Positions 43,001 through 54,375 of a stretch of 64,000 nucleotides of DNA are shown piece after piece. The stretch comes from Rapana venosa (Eukaryota > Mollusca > Gastropoda > Neogastropoda > Muricidae). The notes beneath the pieces are model-generated. The model had not been told where the DNA came from, ran no database searches, and saw only the letters and a program-made list of their open reading frames with translations. Position numbers and translations under genes: made by a program. The stretch covers positions 15,721,973 to 15,785,972 of the forward strand of contig CM054158.1 of NCBI GenBank assembly GCA_028751875.1, given 5' to 3'. Each line of letters starts with the position of its first letter. Position 1 is the first letter of the stretch.

Positions 43001-44470
43001 AAGAATTCGGCAATAGTCTGTCCCCACCCTGATGAAATTCTAGGGTAGCTTCGATAACACGCTCTCCATGCAAAAATTCATCACCCAACCTGCCGCGTGC
43101 TACTATCAATTACGGCGCATTAGTGCAGTTCGAAAGTTCTGTCCCTATGCAAATCCAAAACTAGTCAATCTCTCATTTTCTCCGTCTGGATATTTCAATT
43201 CCCCCCTGGGGTCGCCGCATCACATCCACCCTCTTCAACGATACAAAACTCCCGCAGCCGCTAGTCCCAAAAGAAAAAATCTGAGCACATTACTCCCCCT
43301 TTCGATCTTCCACTGGTGCCTGTGCCCCCGAGAATAAAAAAAAGATCTGTCCCTCTGTTTCAAAAAATTCCAAAAACTGCCCTTCCCACCCTTTTGAAAA
43401 GTCTTATTTTTCCCCTCTTTCGTTCCCTCCGCTCTGCTCAGATCCTTGTCTTAGAATACCTAGATTAACCAGTCCCCTGTTGGCCGCGCTCTTTCTCTGT
43501 TTCTGGTCCCCGTGTCTGGAACGACCCCCCCCTCTCTCCCTTTGTCAAAAGCCTACTAGATCTTTTAAAACCAGCCTAAAGCCCATTTATTTCAAACCTA
43601 AATTTCTCCTCGTTTCATCTCACTCTGCCCTGCCCCAAAAAACCAACTCCCCCCCCCCCCCCCATTAGCCTGCCCCAGTTAAAAAACTTTTGTGTGTGGT
43701 GTGTGTGTGTGTGTGTTGTGTGGGCGCGCGCGCGCGTGTGTGTTTACATTTGTTTTGTAAAAAATTTAATTTTTGCGCGTGTGTGTGTTTAATTTTAATT
43801 TGTAAAAATCTATTAACGTAACTGCTGATGCGAAAGAAAAGGAGAATGAGGCGCTTTGATTTGTTTTTTTTTAAGATTTTGCGCGTATAAAATTTCCATG
43901 ATTATTTATTATTATTTTATTTTTTTATTAACTCCTTTCCATGGGTTGCAGCTAAGGTTCTCAATGTAGGCCAAAAGCCCTTTTAACTGGTGGTCACCTT
44001 TGTCTTTAACAGTTTCCTTGCAGCTACAGTAGATTTTCTCTATTCATGGCCGAGTCCCCGTTGGTCAAGAGTGGGGGTGGAATAGGGTGGTCTTGAGTTT
44101 GTGTGAAATGATTTGGTTTGGGGTTTTTTGTTGAAAGGGTTTTTTCCCCCCTATTATCCCCCCCCCCCCCCCCCCCCCAAAATTCCTTTTTTAAAAGGAT
44201 TTGTAAAAAGATTTGGTGATTTAAAAGTTTGCCTTTTTTGTTTGGGTTTTTTTCTCTCATTTCCCCAAAATTTCTTGGGTCAGGGATTAGTATTAACTAA
44301 CCCTATTTAAAGGGTGCACTGGATTTAAGTTTTTTTTTTACTCGTTTAGGAATTCTTCTTGATTGGGGTGCATAGGGGTGAAACGACGTTGAACTTAAAG
44401 GGGAAAAACAGTTTTTTTTTTCTTCTCTTGAGCTGTAGGGAATTCTTTCTTTTTTTTTTTTTTTTTTTTT
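40080..44470. other. Low-quality block 2: homopolymer-swollen sequence
   Basis: Starts with a poly-C run of about 29 (40109-40138) and ends with a poly-T run at 44449-44472. Between them runs of C, A and T break an L2-like LINE in almost every line, compared with the clean copies C and D. Same texture as block 1. Confidence 0.7.
40690..43940 (+). mobile_element. L2-like LINE copy H, damaged by low-quality sequence
   Basis: Plus-strand L2-like element from before the endonuclease to an (ATT)n-like tail near 43905-43930. Islands matching copies C and D: TFSTKQGFKTTRPKPYDK-type sequence near 41010; CGDF-like GGCGACTTTAAC near 41360 (the GDFN box); TCGCAAAACGCAAACGCCGA near 41800; VSNL-like and LLDF-like parts near 42550; CATTTTTATGCAGACGAC (FYADD) near 42815; SMQKFITQPAACYYQLRRIS near 43065; and HPLQRYKTPAAASPKRKN near 43230. 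Order and spacing fit a nearly full-length copy. Frame breaks every 50-100 bp follow the homopolymer pattern. Confidence 0.7.
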
Positions 44471-45062
44471 TTAATGTGCATTTTTGGGTTTTTGGTTATA
44501 GAGATTTAGATGCTAATGTTTATGTCTATAGTGCTTTTATTTTAGGTGTGTGTATTAACTGAAATTAAAAATTATTGATTCTTTGTGATCTGGTCCCGTG
44601 AAAAGAGTGTTTAGTTTCTTTTTAAATAAAAGTTGACTAAAGCCATGAGACTTCATTATTTTATTGTGTGATCTTGGATTTATTCCATAATTGGATGTTC
44701 ATGTGAGAAGTGGAATTTTATGAGTAAGTAATAATCATTTGATGTGGGTATTATGTTGAGATGAAGTTTGAAAATTGAACTGATCAAAATAATGTGGATT
44801 TGGTAGCAGAGCTATTGGGATAGAATACTATAAATATAGCGAAGTTGAATTAAGATAAAGAGTTGACTGCTCAAAGAGTTGAACTTGAAGACTTGAAGGT
44901 TAGACTTGAATGAAGTAAAGGACTAGGCCTAGCTAGGCCCATGTGGTAATTGACTTTTGAAGTAGTCAGTCTGACATGTAGGTGTGACTTAAAGTATGGT
45001 TAGTCATTTGTGTCAAAAGTAGTTAATTTGTATATGGTTTTTTGACATTCTAGATTGTGCCT

Positions 45063-45064
<2 letters not shown>
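43941..45064. other. Unassigned stretch, possible LTR-element leader at its end
   Basis: 43.94-44.47 kb is low-quality sequence with poly-C at 44159-44178. 44.47-45.06 kb is AT-rich and normal in texture. TTGGTAGCAGAGCTATTGGG at 44800-44819 has eleven bases that could pair with the 3' end of initiator tRNA-Met, as primer binding sites do. No LTR, gag or pol was found beside it, so it is not called as an element. Confidence 0.3.
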
Positions 45065-45148
<84 letters not shown>

Positions 45149-45159
45149 AAACCAGCACC

Positions 45160-46136
45160 ATGCCAGTTGTCGGGTTACCAACAACGCTGGAAGTGACGCT
45201 AAGTGCCCTGCTGCAACAACACTGCATCACCTCATGGAAAGTCTGTGGAGAAGGCGAGCAAACGACTGTTGTGCTTTGACTGAAGGCTGGCTCAAGTGAT
45301 GGGAACATGGCGGGTCAACAAACACCTGTTTACTTCCGCAGAAAGCCCCCCAGTCAGACCAACAGGGACCGACGAAGGACAGAGGAGAGGAGACAGGCAG
45401 AGGAGAGGAGGCGGGCAGAGGAGAGGAGGCGGGCAGAGGAGAGGAGACAGACAGAGGAAAGGCAAGAAGACAAGGCAAGTGCATTGTTCCCATTCGAAAC
45501 TTCGCCAAGTTTGTTTATGCCATCACCCCCCATCACCCAGTCTGTCTCACACACCAACACCCCAGCCTCTCCAAACCACATGCCTTCACAATCGTTGCTT
45601 CCCACACATGATTATCGAAGTGCGTCAGGTGCTGTCACAGTGTTGGAAGCTGACACAGTCGCTGAACAACAAGGTGGAATTGACCTGGTTGAGGTGCCTG
45701 TACCTGACATTACGATGGAGGGGGAGGACTGTGACGAATATCTAGATCAGATTCGGGATGCAGGCTACAGTGGAGATACTATAAAGAACTATGTGGGTGG
45801 GCTGAGAAACAGATCCTGCAGAGAAATCTCAGGGACGTTTCTAGAAACAAGGACTTTCTTAATGTGTATACCTCTGATGAAATACCTGATACTATCATTT
45901 GTGAAAGTGAAGATATGATTTTTCAGTTTATCTGGACAGATGACACTCACAACCCTGCTGATTACTTTTGGTTTGCAAAAAAGAACACCAGGCAACTGAC
46001 TCAGGAGGAAAAAGAAATTTATTCCAAGCTGCAGCTGTGGACACCTGCCGATCGTGACAGAATCAAAGACAGAATTAGTGCTGGACTGGATGTTTTACAT
46101 GTTATGATGGATGCTATCAGATTTTTTCTGGGTTAG
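45160..46136 (+). pseudogene. MPV-family ORF copy 2, with AEERRR repeats and frame breaks
   Basis: The frame MPVVGLPTTLEVTLSALLQ and GEGEQTTVVL ends in a TGA at about 45277-45279, at the place where copy 1 shifts frame. The frame 45307-45918 has TPVYFRRKPPSQTNRDRRR and an 18-bp in-frame repeat giving AEERRR about four times (45380-45465). Pro/Ser-rich and acidic parts follow (ITMEGEDCDEYLDQIRDAGY). After a shift near 45830 the last frame reads DEIPDTIICESEDMIFQFIW and ADYFWFAKKNTRQLTQEEK to the TAG at 46134. No known catalytic motif. The final acidic/aromatic domain is absent from copy 1. Confidence 0.5.
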
Positions 46137-46139
46137 AAG

Positions 46140-46391
46140 TGACTGTGGTTGCCTGTATATGTGCGTGTGTGAGTGCGTGTGTGTGTGTGCATGCGCACCC
46201 TCTTGTGCGTGCGTGCGCCCATGTGTGTATGTGTGTGTTGTGTATGTTCGTGCCTGTGTGTGTGCGTTCGTGTGTTTGTGCATGCGTGTGTGCGTGTTCG
46301 TGCATGTGTGTGTTCGTTCGTGTGTGTTGCGCGTGTGTGCATGCATATGTGTGTGCATATGTGTGTGTGTGTGTGTGTGTGTAAGTGAGAG

Positions 46392-46475
<84 letters not shown>

Positions 46476-46480
46476 AAAAC
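46140..46480. repeat. GT-rich tract and (GA)n
   Basis: GTGTGCGTG-type sequence 46150-46383, then (GA)n 46386-46474. Frames on both strands are spurious. Confidence 0.95.
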
Positions 46481-46851
46481 AGGAGGTTAGGCATATTGTG
46501 GGTTAGGTTTTTCACGTGTTGGAAAGAGCATGAGTTACCGGATCAGACGGAATGTAGGGACAGGAAGCCCTGTCACAGACTCGGTGTTTAAATGATGTTT
46601 GTGGTTGTTGTTACCCTCCCCCCTCCCTTTCCCCATTAGCAATGGGCGAAAGTGTTAGGCACCAATTCATCTGAATTGTAATGTAAAACACTTCACCATG
46701 TGGTGGAATCCATGCCATGTCGACCATTTGGGCTGTAGAAATGATACATCTGTATTTCTGAAAATACGTGTTTTGTGCCCAGTCCCCTTCCCACTGTCCC
46801 CTTGTAAATGGGCTTTAACAGCTTATTACAATAAAATATTGTCATTGTCAT

Positions 46852-46853
<2 letters not shown>

Positions 46854-46930
<77 letters not shown>
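46854..46930. repeat. (CT)n tract
   Basis: Right border of MPV element copy 2, with one CCT interruption near 46894. Confidence 0.95.
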
Positions 46931-46933
<3 letters not shown>

Positions 46934-47479
46934 CTAGAATATCCATGGGGTATCATAGGGGCCAATGTTGTGAAAGATCTTAGTAGAGACTAAGTTCTGT
47001 GGACATTATTAGGATAATGTCAGTTGGGAGTATTGAGGAAAGGATTTTCCTACTTATTTTGTAGTCTTCCGTTGTCTGATTTACAACTGTATACTCTCTA
47101 TTGGTTCCCTAGGATTAACTTGGTATTTTGGTGTGAGTGATGAAAGGAACTTGGTTTTCTTACATTGGGCTAGACGACAATATAGCTATTTTGCTGTGTG
47201 TGCCTTTCATTTATGATGTGCCTAGTTAAGTATGGATAGAGTAGCTACCTGAATTTTATCTTTGTTTCAGGTGTGTGTTGTTTGGTAGATAAAAATAAAA
47301 AGTGTTACCATAACACCCCCGTGTGGCCTCACATCATTCCTGTGAGTGTGGAGTGCCAGTGTCCTCTAACATCCCTATCCCCGAACCTTCGTTCACCCTC
47401 CAACACAGTAATAACAGCAACAATGCTGGGAATATCAGTTATATTCACTCTACTTGTTTGCTTTCTCATAGCCTAATCT
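46931..47479. other. Unassigned stretch, possible 5' UTR of the Rex1-like element
   Basis: No coding signal with known motifs. The part from about 47270 (GTGTGTTGTTTGGTAG) may already belong to the leader of the Rex1-like LINE that follows. Confidence 0.35.
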
Positions 47480-48383
47480 GATTGTGTGCAGGTGCACCTA
47501 ACTGCAACAGCCATGGCCGGTCATACACTCAGGAATTTCTTCTTAGCCTGAGGGAATCAGCCAGTGGGTTAGCTGAAGGCCAAGACTACAACTTTCTGTG
47601 TGAGATTCAACCATCAGCAACATCGGAAAACTCTGCTACCAACCGTGCTCCTGTCCAATGTCCAGTCCCTACGCTCAAAAACAGACGATCTTCAAGCTAA
47701 CATCAACTGCATGCACCATACAACAAAGCCGGAATTCTTGCCCTTAGGGAAACCTGGCTGAGCCCTGCTGTACCAATCTGTGAGCTCTCTATAGATGGCT
47801 TTGGTCAGCCCATTAGGCTTGACAGAGACCCACACGCAACAGGGAATGGACAAGGTGGGTGTTTGAGCTTCTACATCTATGAGCTCGTTTGGAGATGTTA
47901 AAATTAGAACAACCCTATCTGTGGAGGACATTGAACTGCTGTCTATTTTGCCTGGGCCACTTACCATAGGAATTCCCCCGCATCTATTTTTTACTTTTGT
48001 TTACATCCATCCCAAAGCAAAAGTGGCTAGAGCAATGGAACATATATTAGACCACCTCCATGTGCTGGATTCCATATCCCCTGATACCCCTAAATTTATC
48101 CTGGGTGATTTCAATAGCTGTTCTCTGCTGAAGAACTATGAACAGTATGTGACATGCCCTACATGAAGAAATAAGACCCTAGACTTGTGCCAATGGACTG
48201 TAGCAGGCGCTTAAAGATCGTTGCCTTTGACTCCCCTGGGATCATCCCACAACAGCTATGTTTTTCTTCCACCCATGTACCAGTCAGTATTTCAGCGCCT
48301 TCAGCCCATAGTCAGGACCATGACAAAATGGACTTCTGATAGTATAGGTAGTCTGCAAGGCTGCTTTGATTGCACTGACTGAG
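47480..48383 (+). mobile_element. Rex1-like LINE copy J, segment 1: leader and endonuclease
   Basis: First half of a Rex1-like element (CR1 superfamily), in order and type like those of fishes. Endonuclease blocks: VLLSNVQSLRSKTDDLQANI near 47650, then broken frames through the LTETWL position (here PLGKPG). The open frame 47879-48166 has FTFVYIHPKAKVARAMEHIL and KFILGDFNSCSLL with GDFN intact. TLDLC near 48180 and GCFDCTD at 48357-48379 follow. It is then cut by the L2-like copy D and continues at 51967. Several stops and shifts. Confidence 0.8.
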
Positions 48384-48535
48384 ATAATAATAATAATAAT
48401 AATAATAATAATATATGGAATTTATATAGGGCTGAATCTTGTAAAAAACAAACAAATCGAAGCGCTTGCACTCAATCATTTACAGACATGCAACTCTCCT
48501 TAAACATAATGAACAACATATTTCAAATCCATGCG

Positions 48536-48577
48536 CACGCACGTATGCACGCACGTGCACGCACGCACACGCACGCA

Positions 48578-48609
<32 letters not shown>

Positions 48610-48612
48610 CAA
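48536..48612 (+). repeat. (CACG)n and (CA)n in the L2-like 3' UTR
   Basis: GCACGCACGTATGCACGCAC-type repeat followed by CACACA to 48612. Confidence 0.95.
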
Positions 48613-48686
48613 CACACACACGAAACAACACTTAGAAGGTGAAAGATGCTGGTGAAAATTAGGGACAGATATGTGGGGGGAAAGTC

Positions 48687-50160
48687 TCAGGTAGGAAATA
48701 AGTGTGTTTTGAGGCTGGATTTGAAGGTATCAAGTGAAGGCTTTTGGCGAAGTGAAAGAGGGAGGTCATTCCAAGTGGATGGACCAGAAACAGAGAAGGA
48801 GCGACGGCCATTAGTGATTTGTTTGAATCTGGGTGTTCGAAAGCACAAAGTATCTGCAACTGAACGAAGGGAACGGGATGGAGTGTACAGGTGAAGACAG
48901 TTACAGAGATAAGAGGGTGCAGATTTGTGGAGACATTTGAAACAGAGGGTATTGGTTTTATACTCCAGTCTTTGTGAGACAGGCAACCAGTGAAGAGATC
49001 GAAAAAGAGGAGTGATGTGTTCAGATTTTTTCTTTCTTAAGACCAGTCGAGCTGCAGAGTTTTGTATGCGTTGAAGAGAGTGGATAGATGATGTTGGTAG
49101 GCCAGCCAAAAGAGAATTACTGTAGTCTAAACGTGAAAGAATGAGAGATGTGACAAGCTTGGAAGTTGCATCAGTGGGCAGATACTTGCGAATCGCTCTT
49201 ATGCGCCGTAATTGATAGTAGCAAGACTGGCAGGTCTGGGTGATGAATTTTTTCATAGAGAAATACTTCACAGAGTTGGACAAAGGAACTGACCTATTGC
49301 CGAATTCTATTTAAGTTTTTTGCCATAGAGGAAAGTTTATGTTGGGTCCCTATGAGCATGGCTTCGGTTTTATCGGCATTAAGTTGTAACTTGTTCTGAG
49401 TCATCCAGTTTTGAATGTCTTGAAGGCAGTAGAACATATTTGTCAGGAGGGAAGGCAAGTTTTCAACAGTATCACTGCACTGAAGCTGAGTATCATCGGC
49501 ATAGAAATGATGATCAATATGGTGGTTGTTTATTATATGTGAGAGTGGAGCAGTGTGGAGAGTAAAGAGAACAGGGCCCAGGACTGATCCCTGCTGGACT
49601 CCACATTCCATTTTGACAGGTTTTGATTGAATTTTGTTTACAATAACTTTCTGGAACCTGTCTGTGAGGTATGAAGTAAACCAGGTGAGGGTTGTGCCGT
49701 TAAAACCAAATGTATTTTGGAGGTGAGAAAGAAGAATTGAGTGATCTATGGTATCAAAGGCTGCAGATAAGTCAAGAAGAGTGAAGAGGGAGATTTTTCC
49801 TGCATCAGAAGCAAGTTGAAGTGTATCTAAAGCGTGGACTAAGGTGATTTCGGTGCTGTGGTTGGGGCGATAGGCAGACTCTAAAAGTGGGAAAGAGATC
49901 ATTGGAATGAAGGTGACTGTTGAGCTGTTTGAGAACAACTTTTTCTAGTACTTTAGAGACAAAGGGTAAGTTTGAGACAGGCCTATAATTCTTCAGAATG
50001 TTGGGATCGAGGTCGTGCTTTTTCAGTAGAGGTGTGACTATTGCTGTTTTAAGAGCTGATGGAAAATGTCCTGACACAAGAGATGAGTTTACTATTTTAA
50101 TGATAATAGGCACAAGTTGTGGAAGGCATTGTGAGAAAACAGGAGCAGGTATGGGATCAA
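48687..50160 (-). pseudogene. L2-like RT and C-terminal domain of copy D
   Basis: Frame 50113-49805: KIVNSSLVSGHFPSALKTAI and ILKNYRPVSNLPFVSKVLEK. After a shift, frame 49938-49294: AYRPNHSTEITLVHALDTL, LLDLSAAFDTIDHSILLSHL with the catalytic Asp, MECGVQQGSVLGPVLFTL, and HHFYADDTQLQ with intact YADD. QLNADKTEAMLIGT closes it. Frame 49283-48687: VKYFSMKKFITQTCQSCYY, where the bases for LGVIIDNT are missing compared with copy C, then LILSRLDYSNSLLAGLP and [19 protein letters not shown] to the end of ORF2. RT catalytic residues are all kept. Confidence 0.85.
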
Positions 50161-50371
50161 GGTCTCATGATTTTATAGTCATTTCCTTCAGAATTGTCAT
50201 GATTTCTTTTTCACTTGTGGGATGGAAGGAAAAGAAAGGAGTGCCAGTGAACTGGGGATCAGGAGGCGCAGGCTGGAATTGGGTCTGATCCAGTCTGGGG
50301 CGTATGTTTCGAACTTTGTCTGAAAAGAAGGCAGAAAATAATGGATGGAAGTTCAGAACAGGCTGTGGGTG

Positions 50372-51496
50372 TTAGGCAGAGGAGTTGCTTTTTGCAGATC
50401 CAAGGAGATTTGAGGTGAGGGAAAAAAGAGATTTTATGGATGTAGCACAGAGAACTTGGGAAGAGTAGTAGTCTGTCTTTGCTGAATGGATTAAGAGTTT
50501 GACTTTGTTTATTTGTTTTCGGAAAAGCTGTTTGTTGATTTCGGTTTTTGACTTCCGACACTGTCGTTGTAGTTGCCGGCGTTTGTGCTTCCCTATCAAG
50601 ATGTCTTGGGTATACCATGGCGCACAGGGTCTGTCAGGGAGGAGATGGTCAGTAGGAGATGCATGCTCATCAAGCAGTTGGCTGAGAATAGTGTTATAGT
50701 GATCAGAGAGGTCAGTGTGGTCAGAGGTTTGTGAAAAACGTTCGGAAGCTTGTGAAGAGAAGGTATGAATGTCTAAGGCCTTAAGATTGCAACAAGTAAC
50801 ATATTTCTTCTTTCTGACAGGTTTTGTGATGTTGAGATGGAAAAGAATGGCGGAATGATCAGAATGCAGTTCGTTGGTCACAGAAACAGATGTGACAAGA
50901 TTAAATGAAGCATTAGTAATCAGCCAGTCTAAAATATGACCAAATCTGTGCGTTGCTTTGTTTACCAGTTGAGAGAGAGAATGGTTGGACAGAGAAAGAG
51001 AAAGACGCTTGACATCTGGAGAAGACTGGTTGTCGAAATGGAAGTTGAAGTCACCAGGAATTATAAGTTTAGTGGGAGAGAGGCTGTAGTGGTCGAGGAG
51101 TGACTGGATTTCTTGGTGAAAAAGAGAAGATGTTAGGTTGTTTTTACCGCTGGGAGGTGGACGGTAAAGGCAGCAGATAGTAATAGAGTAGCCAGGTAGG
51201 CTGACATTGATTTCACAAACTTCAAAAGATTAATGTGAGAATTGAAGGTTGTGACTGAAAGAAAGAAATGGTTCCAATATGTCTTTGAGAATGATGGCAA
51301 TCCCACCTCCTCGAGAGAGTTGGGGGAAAGAAATAGTTTTATATCCAGGAGGAGTCAGCTGTTTTATTTTTGGCTCATGGCCATGTGGTTTAAGCCAAGT
51401 TTCGGTGAGGAAGGTTAAGTCAATGTTTTTTTCAGAGATGAAATCAGAAATGTAGTCGGCTTTTCCATTTGGACAGATAGACTGCACATTGAACAA
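50372..51496 (-). pseudogene. L2-like endonuclease and linker of copy D
   Basis: Open from 51496: FNVQSICPNGKADYISDF, LTFLTETWLKPHGH with the catalytic Glu, SRGGGIAIILKDI. A stop lies at 51230. The next open frame continues CLYRPPPSGKNN and KLIIPGDFNFHFD with GDFN intact, then ILDWLITNASF. The frame 50881-50372 starts TNELHSDHSAILFHLNI, where SDH is the catalytic His box. It runs on through the linker with CAPWYTQDILIGKHKRRQL. All catalytic boxes are present, unlike copy C. One or two stops keep it from being intact. Confidence 0.8.
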
Positions 51497-51979
51497 ACAA
51501 ACTTGAAGGAGATCTGAAGGAGGTGGAGAGGTTGAAGATGAAAGTGGTGAGTTTGGACAAGCATCAGAGGAAGAGGACGAAGGTGATGGTGAGATGCTGC
51601 TATGGAAGAACAGACAAGAGTTTGGATGGTGAATCAGGAGTAGAAGGTGTTGAAAGAACTGTGCTAATCAGAGGATTCGGTCTTTGAAGCACATCATGAT
51701 ATACGTCATCATCATCAGAACAAAAAACATTATCAGAGTCACAACAGAAGAATCAAAAGCTGAAGGGGGTGGGTGGACAGCAGCATGGGGAAGAAGGGTT
51801 GTCAGGGGTAACAGAAGTGACGTCAGAGGTGAGGGGGGAGACACAGGAGAGGGAAGCCCACCACTGGGGATGAGGGATGACGTTGGCCTGCTGTGTTCTC
51901 CATCTGGTTTTGCAGTGATGAATGCCTAAGTTTGTGATATGCTGCCTAATCTCAGGAGCAAGCATGTACTGTTAAAGAT

Positions 51980-53813
51980 GTGTTTTATAACGTGTTTTCA
52001 GATTTGAATGATCTCACTGATGTTATTTGTTCTTATATTTCATTTTGTGTTAGTTGTGTAATTCCAACTAAGGAGATAACCATTTACCCCAATAAAAAGC
52101 CTTGGGTTACAAAGGATCTGAAATGTGTATTAAACAAAAACAAAGTAGTTTTTTACACAGGAAAAGAACAACAAAAGAAGGAAGTAAATAAAAAAGTCAA
52201 AGCTGCTGTTGCACAGGCCAGACGTATATATAAAAATAAGATAGAAGACAAGTTTGCAGGGAACAATTTTCATGCTGCATGGCAGGGTATCAAAAATATG
52301 CTTGCAGTAAACAAATAGGTGTTCAACATAGGTCAAAGATCAGTTTGCAGGGGGTATGTGATAACAACTTACCAGACCATTTAAACGCATTTTTTACCAA
52401 CTTTGAAAAGCATGATTTCTCAGATTAAATAAATTACTTGAAGCAATCCCTAGTTTTTGAGAATAGCATCATTGTTGATGAAGAAGTTATCTGTAAGCAT
52501 TTAAAGGCAATAAATATTAACAAATCTCCCAGACCAGATGGTATAATATGTGGAAGAACCCTGAAATTGTGTGCTACTGAGCTTGCCAGTGTCCTTCAAC
52601 ACCTGTTCCAGGCCTCACTGGATACTTGTCAGATTCCAGTTATTTAGAAAACTTCCAATGTAATACCTCTTTTAAAGAAACCTAATCCTCCTCAGCCTAA
52701 CGATTTTAGACCTGTAGCTCTTACATCTCTTGTGATGAAAACGCTAGAAAAGATCGTAACATATCTCATTCCTTCCACTAGAGAGAAAGACCTTGACCCA
52801 CTACAATTTGCGTACAGGTCTCAAAGAGGTGTGAAGATGCCAGACTATTCATTTTGAACAAGTTGTATAGCCACTTGGAAACACCTGACTCTCATGCCAG
52901 AATATTGTTTGCTGACTTTAGTTCAGCTTTCAATACAATGCAGCCTCACCTGGTTAACAAAATCATTTCCAAATTTGACATAGACAATCAACTTGTTGGT
53001 TGGCTGATTGAATTTTTAACCAGCAGACCACATCGTGTTTTTACCAACAAAGTATTTTCTTTGGTTAGATTTACCTGCACTGGTTCTCCACAGGGTTACA
53101 TCCTCTCATACTTCTGTACATTCTATACACAGATGATTGCAGAAGCAACTATAGAAATTCCTTTCTGGTAAAGTTCACAGACAGTGCTCTGTTATCTCTC
53201 TTATCCAGATCAGTCTTAGACCACAGTACAGCCCTCGCCGAGTTCATACACTGGTGTGATGAGGCCTATCTAGTGCTAAATGTTTCTAAAACAAAATATC
53301 TGCCTATCAACTTAAGAATATCAGGGCATACTCCTAAGAATATTATTATCCATAATCAGGAGGTTAAAAATGTTTTGAACTTTAAGTACCTGGCAACTGC
53401 TTTTGACCACAAATTAAACTGGGACATTAACAATGATGCTATTGTCAAAAAGGGACAACAATGTGTGTATTTTCTGAAGAAAATGAACTCATTTTTTGTA
53501 GACAAAAAGATTCTTTCCTTGTTTTACAAGTCTTACACAGAGAGTGATCTAAGTTTTGCTTTCATTTGTTGATACAATAACCTTAGTGTTTAGAAACAAG
53601 AATGGCCTGAAGAGAATTATAAGAATCTGCTCAAAAATAATTGGAGAAGAAAGAAAGAGAGCTCATGTCCTTCTGCAATTAGTAGCTTGTACGCAAAGCG
53701 ACTGCCATTTTGGCTTATCCCTCCCATGCTTTGTTTCCAGAACTTCAGTTGTTGCCTTCAAAACACCATTTTCAGTGCCGATCAGCAAAACGAACAGGAT
53801 GAATTCACAATGA
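51980..53813 (+). pseudogene. Rex1-like RT, multiple frame breaks
   Basis: Linker frame 51980-52318 is open and ends AAWQGIKNMLAVNK. RT islands: HLKAININKSPRPDGIICG (K-S-x-D-G box), VIPLLKKPNPPQPNDFRPVA near 52655, LQFAYRSQRGV near 52810. ARILFADFSSAFNTMQPHLV carries the catalytic Asp, and TCTGSPQGYILS is the SPQG box (usual C changed to Y). The YADD-type box lies near 53170 in broken form (KFTDSAL). GQQCVYFLKKMNSFFVDKK (53455-53510) and FRNKNGLKRIIRICSKIIGE are post-RT blocks of Rex1 type. At least seven breaks. Confidence 0.75.
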
Positions 53814-53884
53814 TGTTGACTACCTAGTTTTTACATTTCTCTGAGTTATTTGCCTGATTGTCATTGTTATGAGTGTAGTCAATT

Positions 53885-53889
53885 TATAA

Positions 53890-53920
<31 letters not shown>

Positions 53921-54225
53921 ACATAAGTCTGTCTTTTAGTCAATGGTCTTTAAAACATTGAAATCATACAATGGTGTATGTGTGTGGGTGTACATGGGTG
54001 TGTTCCCACAGGCACATTGCATGGGTAAATAATAAGTTTTTATGTCATCTAGTCAATGGTGTTGGCTTTTTAAACATTGTATTCACAGTTGGTGTGTGTG
54101 TGTGGTGCCTGTGTGTGTGTGCATGTGGGCACACACATGCCCCCACCTGGGTGGGTGGGTGGATGTGTGTGGGTGCATATGCCTGGGTGTGTTTGTGTGT
54201 GTGTTTGTGTGTGTGTTCGTGACAT
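53885..54225 (+). repeat. GT-rich 3' UTR repeats of the Rex1-like element
   Basis: (GT)n at 53890-53918, then three imperfect units of TTTAGTCAATGG, TTTAAAACATTG and GTGTGTG near 53935, 54050 and 54090-54225. Confidence 0.8.
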
Positions 54226-54375
54226 TTTTATTTGAAGTCATTTTGGAATATTTTAACAAATATGAAATGTAGCTTTTTTGTGTCCTTTGATATTTTGATG
54301 CGTATCAATATGCCTGTCAGTATTGTAATTGCCCTTCATGGGATGATTCAAGTGTTTTGGACTTTGACTTTGAAA

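Larger units (their letters stand above)
45065..46930 (+). mobile_element. MPV element copy 2, bracketed by (CT)n tracts
   Basis: Second copy of the unit at 15110-16360. Left (CT)n at 45064-45144, ORF start at 45160, coding part to 46136, an inserted GT-rich and (GA)n block at 46140-46475, then a 3' UTR with ATGTGGTGGAATCCATGCC and CCCACTGTCCCCTTGTAAAT, an AATAAAATATTGTCATTGTC end and right (CT)n at 46854-46929. The 3' UTR words match copy 1 in order. The AATAAA-like signal before the last tract suggests an mRNA-derived 3' end. Confidence 0.6.
48384..51966 (-). mobile_element. L2-like LINE copy D, nested in the Rex1-like element
   Basis: The best-preserved L2-like copy here: 3.6 kb on the minus strand with an (ATT)n tail (plus strand (AAT)n, 48384-48412). 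It carries a leader, endonuclease, linker, RT and C-terminal domain, with only a few stops and shifts. It lies inside the Rex1-like LINE between GCFDCTD and the downstream linker, so it inserted after that element. Its 3' UTR contains a (CACG)n/(CA)n microsatellite at 48536-48612. A target-site duplication could not be resolved because of the tail repeat. Confidence 0.9.
51967..54375 (+). mobile_element. Rex1-like LINE copy J, segment 2: linker, RT and 3' end
   Basis: Continues after the L2-like insertion: TVKDVFYNVFSDLNDLTD and CVIPTKEITIYPNKKPWVTK form the linker. RT and a 3' UTR rich in GTGT follow. The end TGCCTGTCAGTATTGTAATT, GGGATGATTCAAGTGTTTTG and GACTTTGACTTT is shared with the fragment at 35220-36236. 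Confidence 0.8.

Noticed and set aside
46111..46515. Cys/Val-rich and Leu/Ser-rich frames on both strands
   Set aside because: They read GT-rich and (GA)n repeats.
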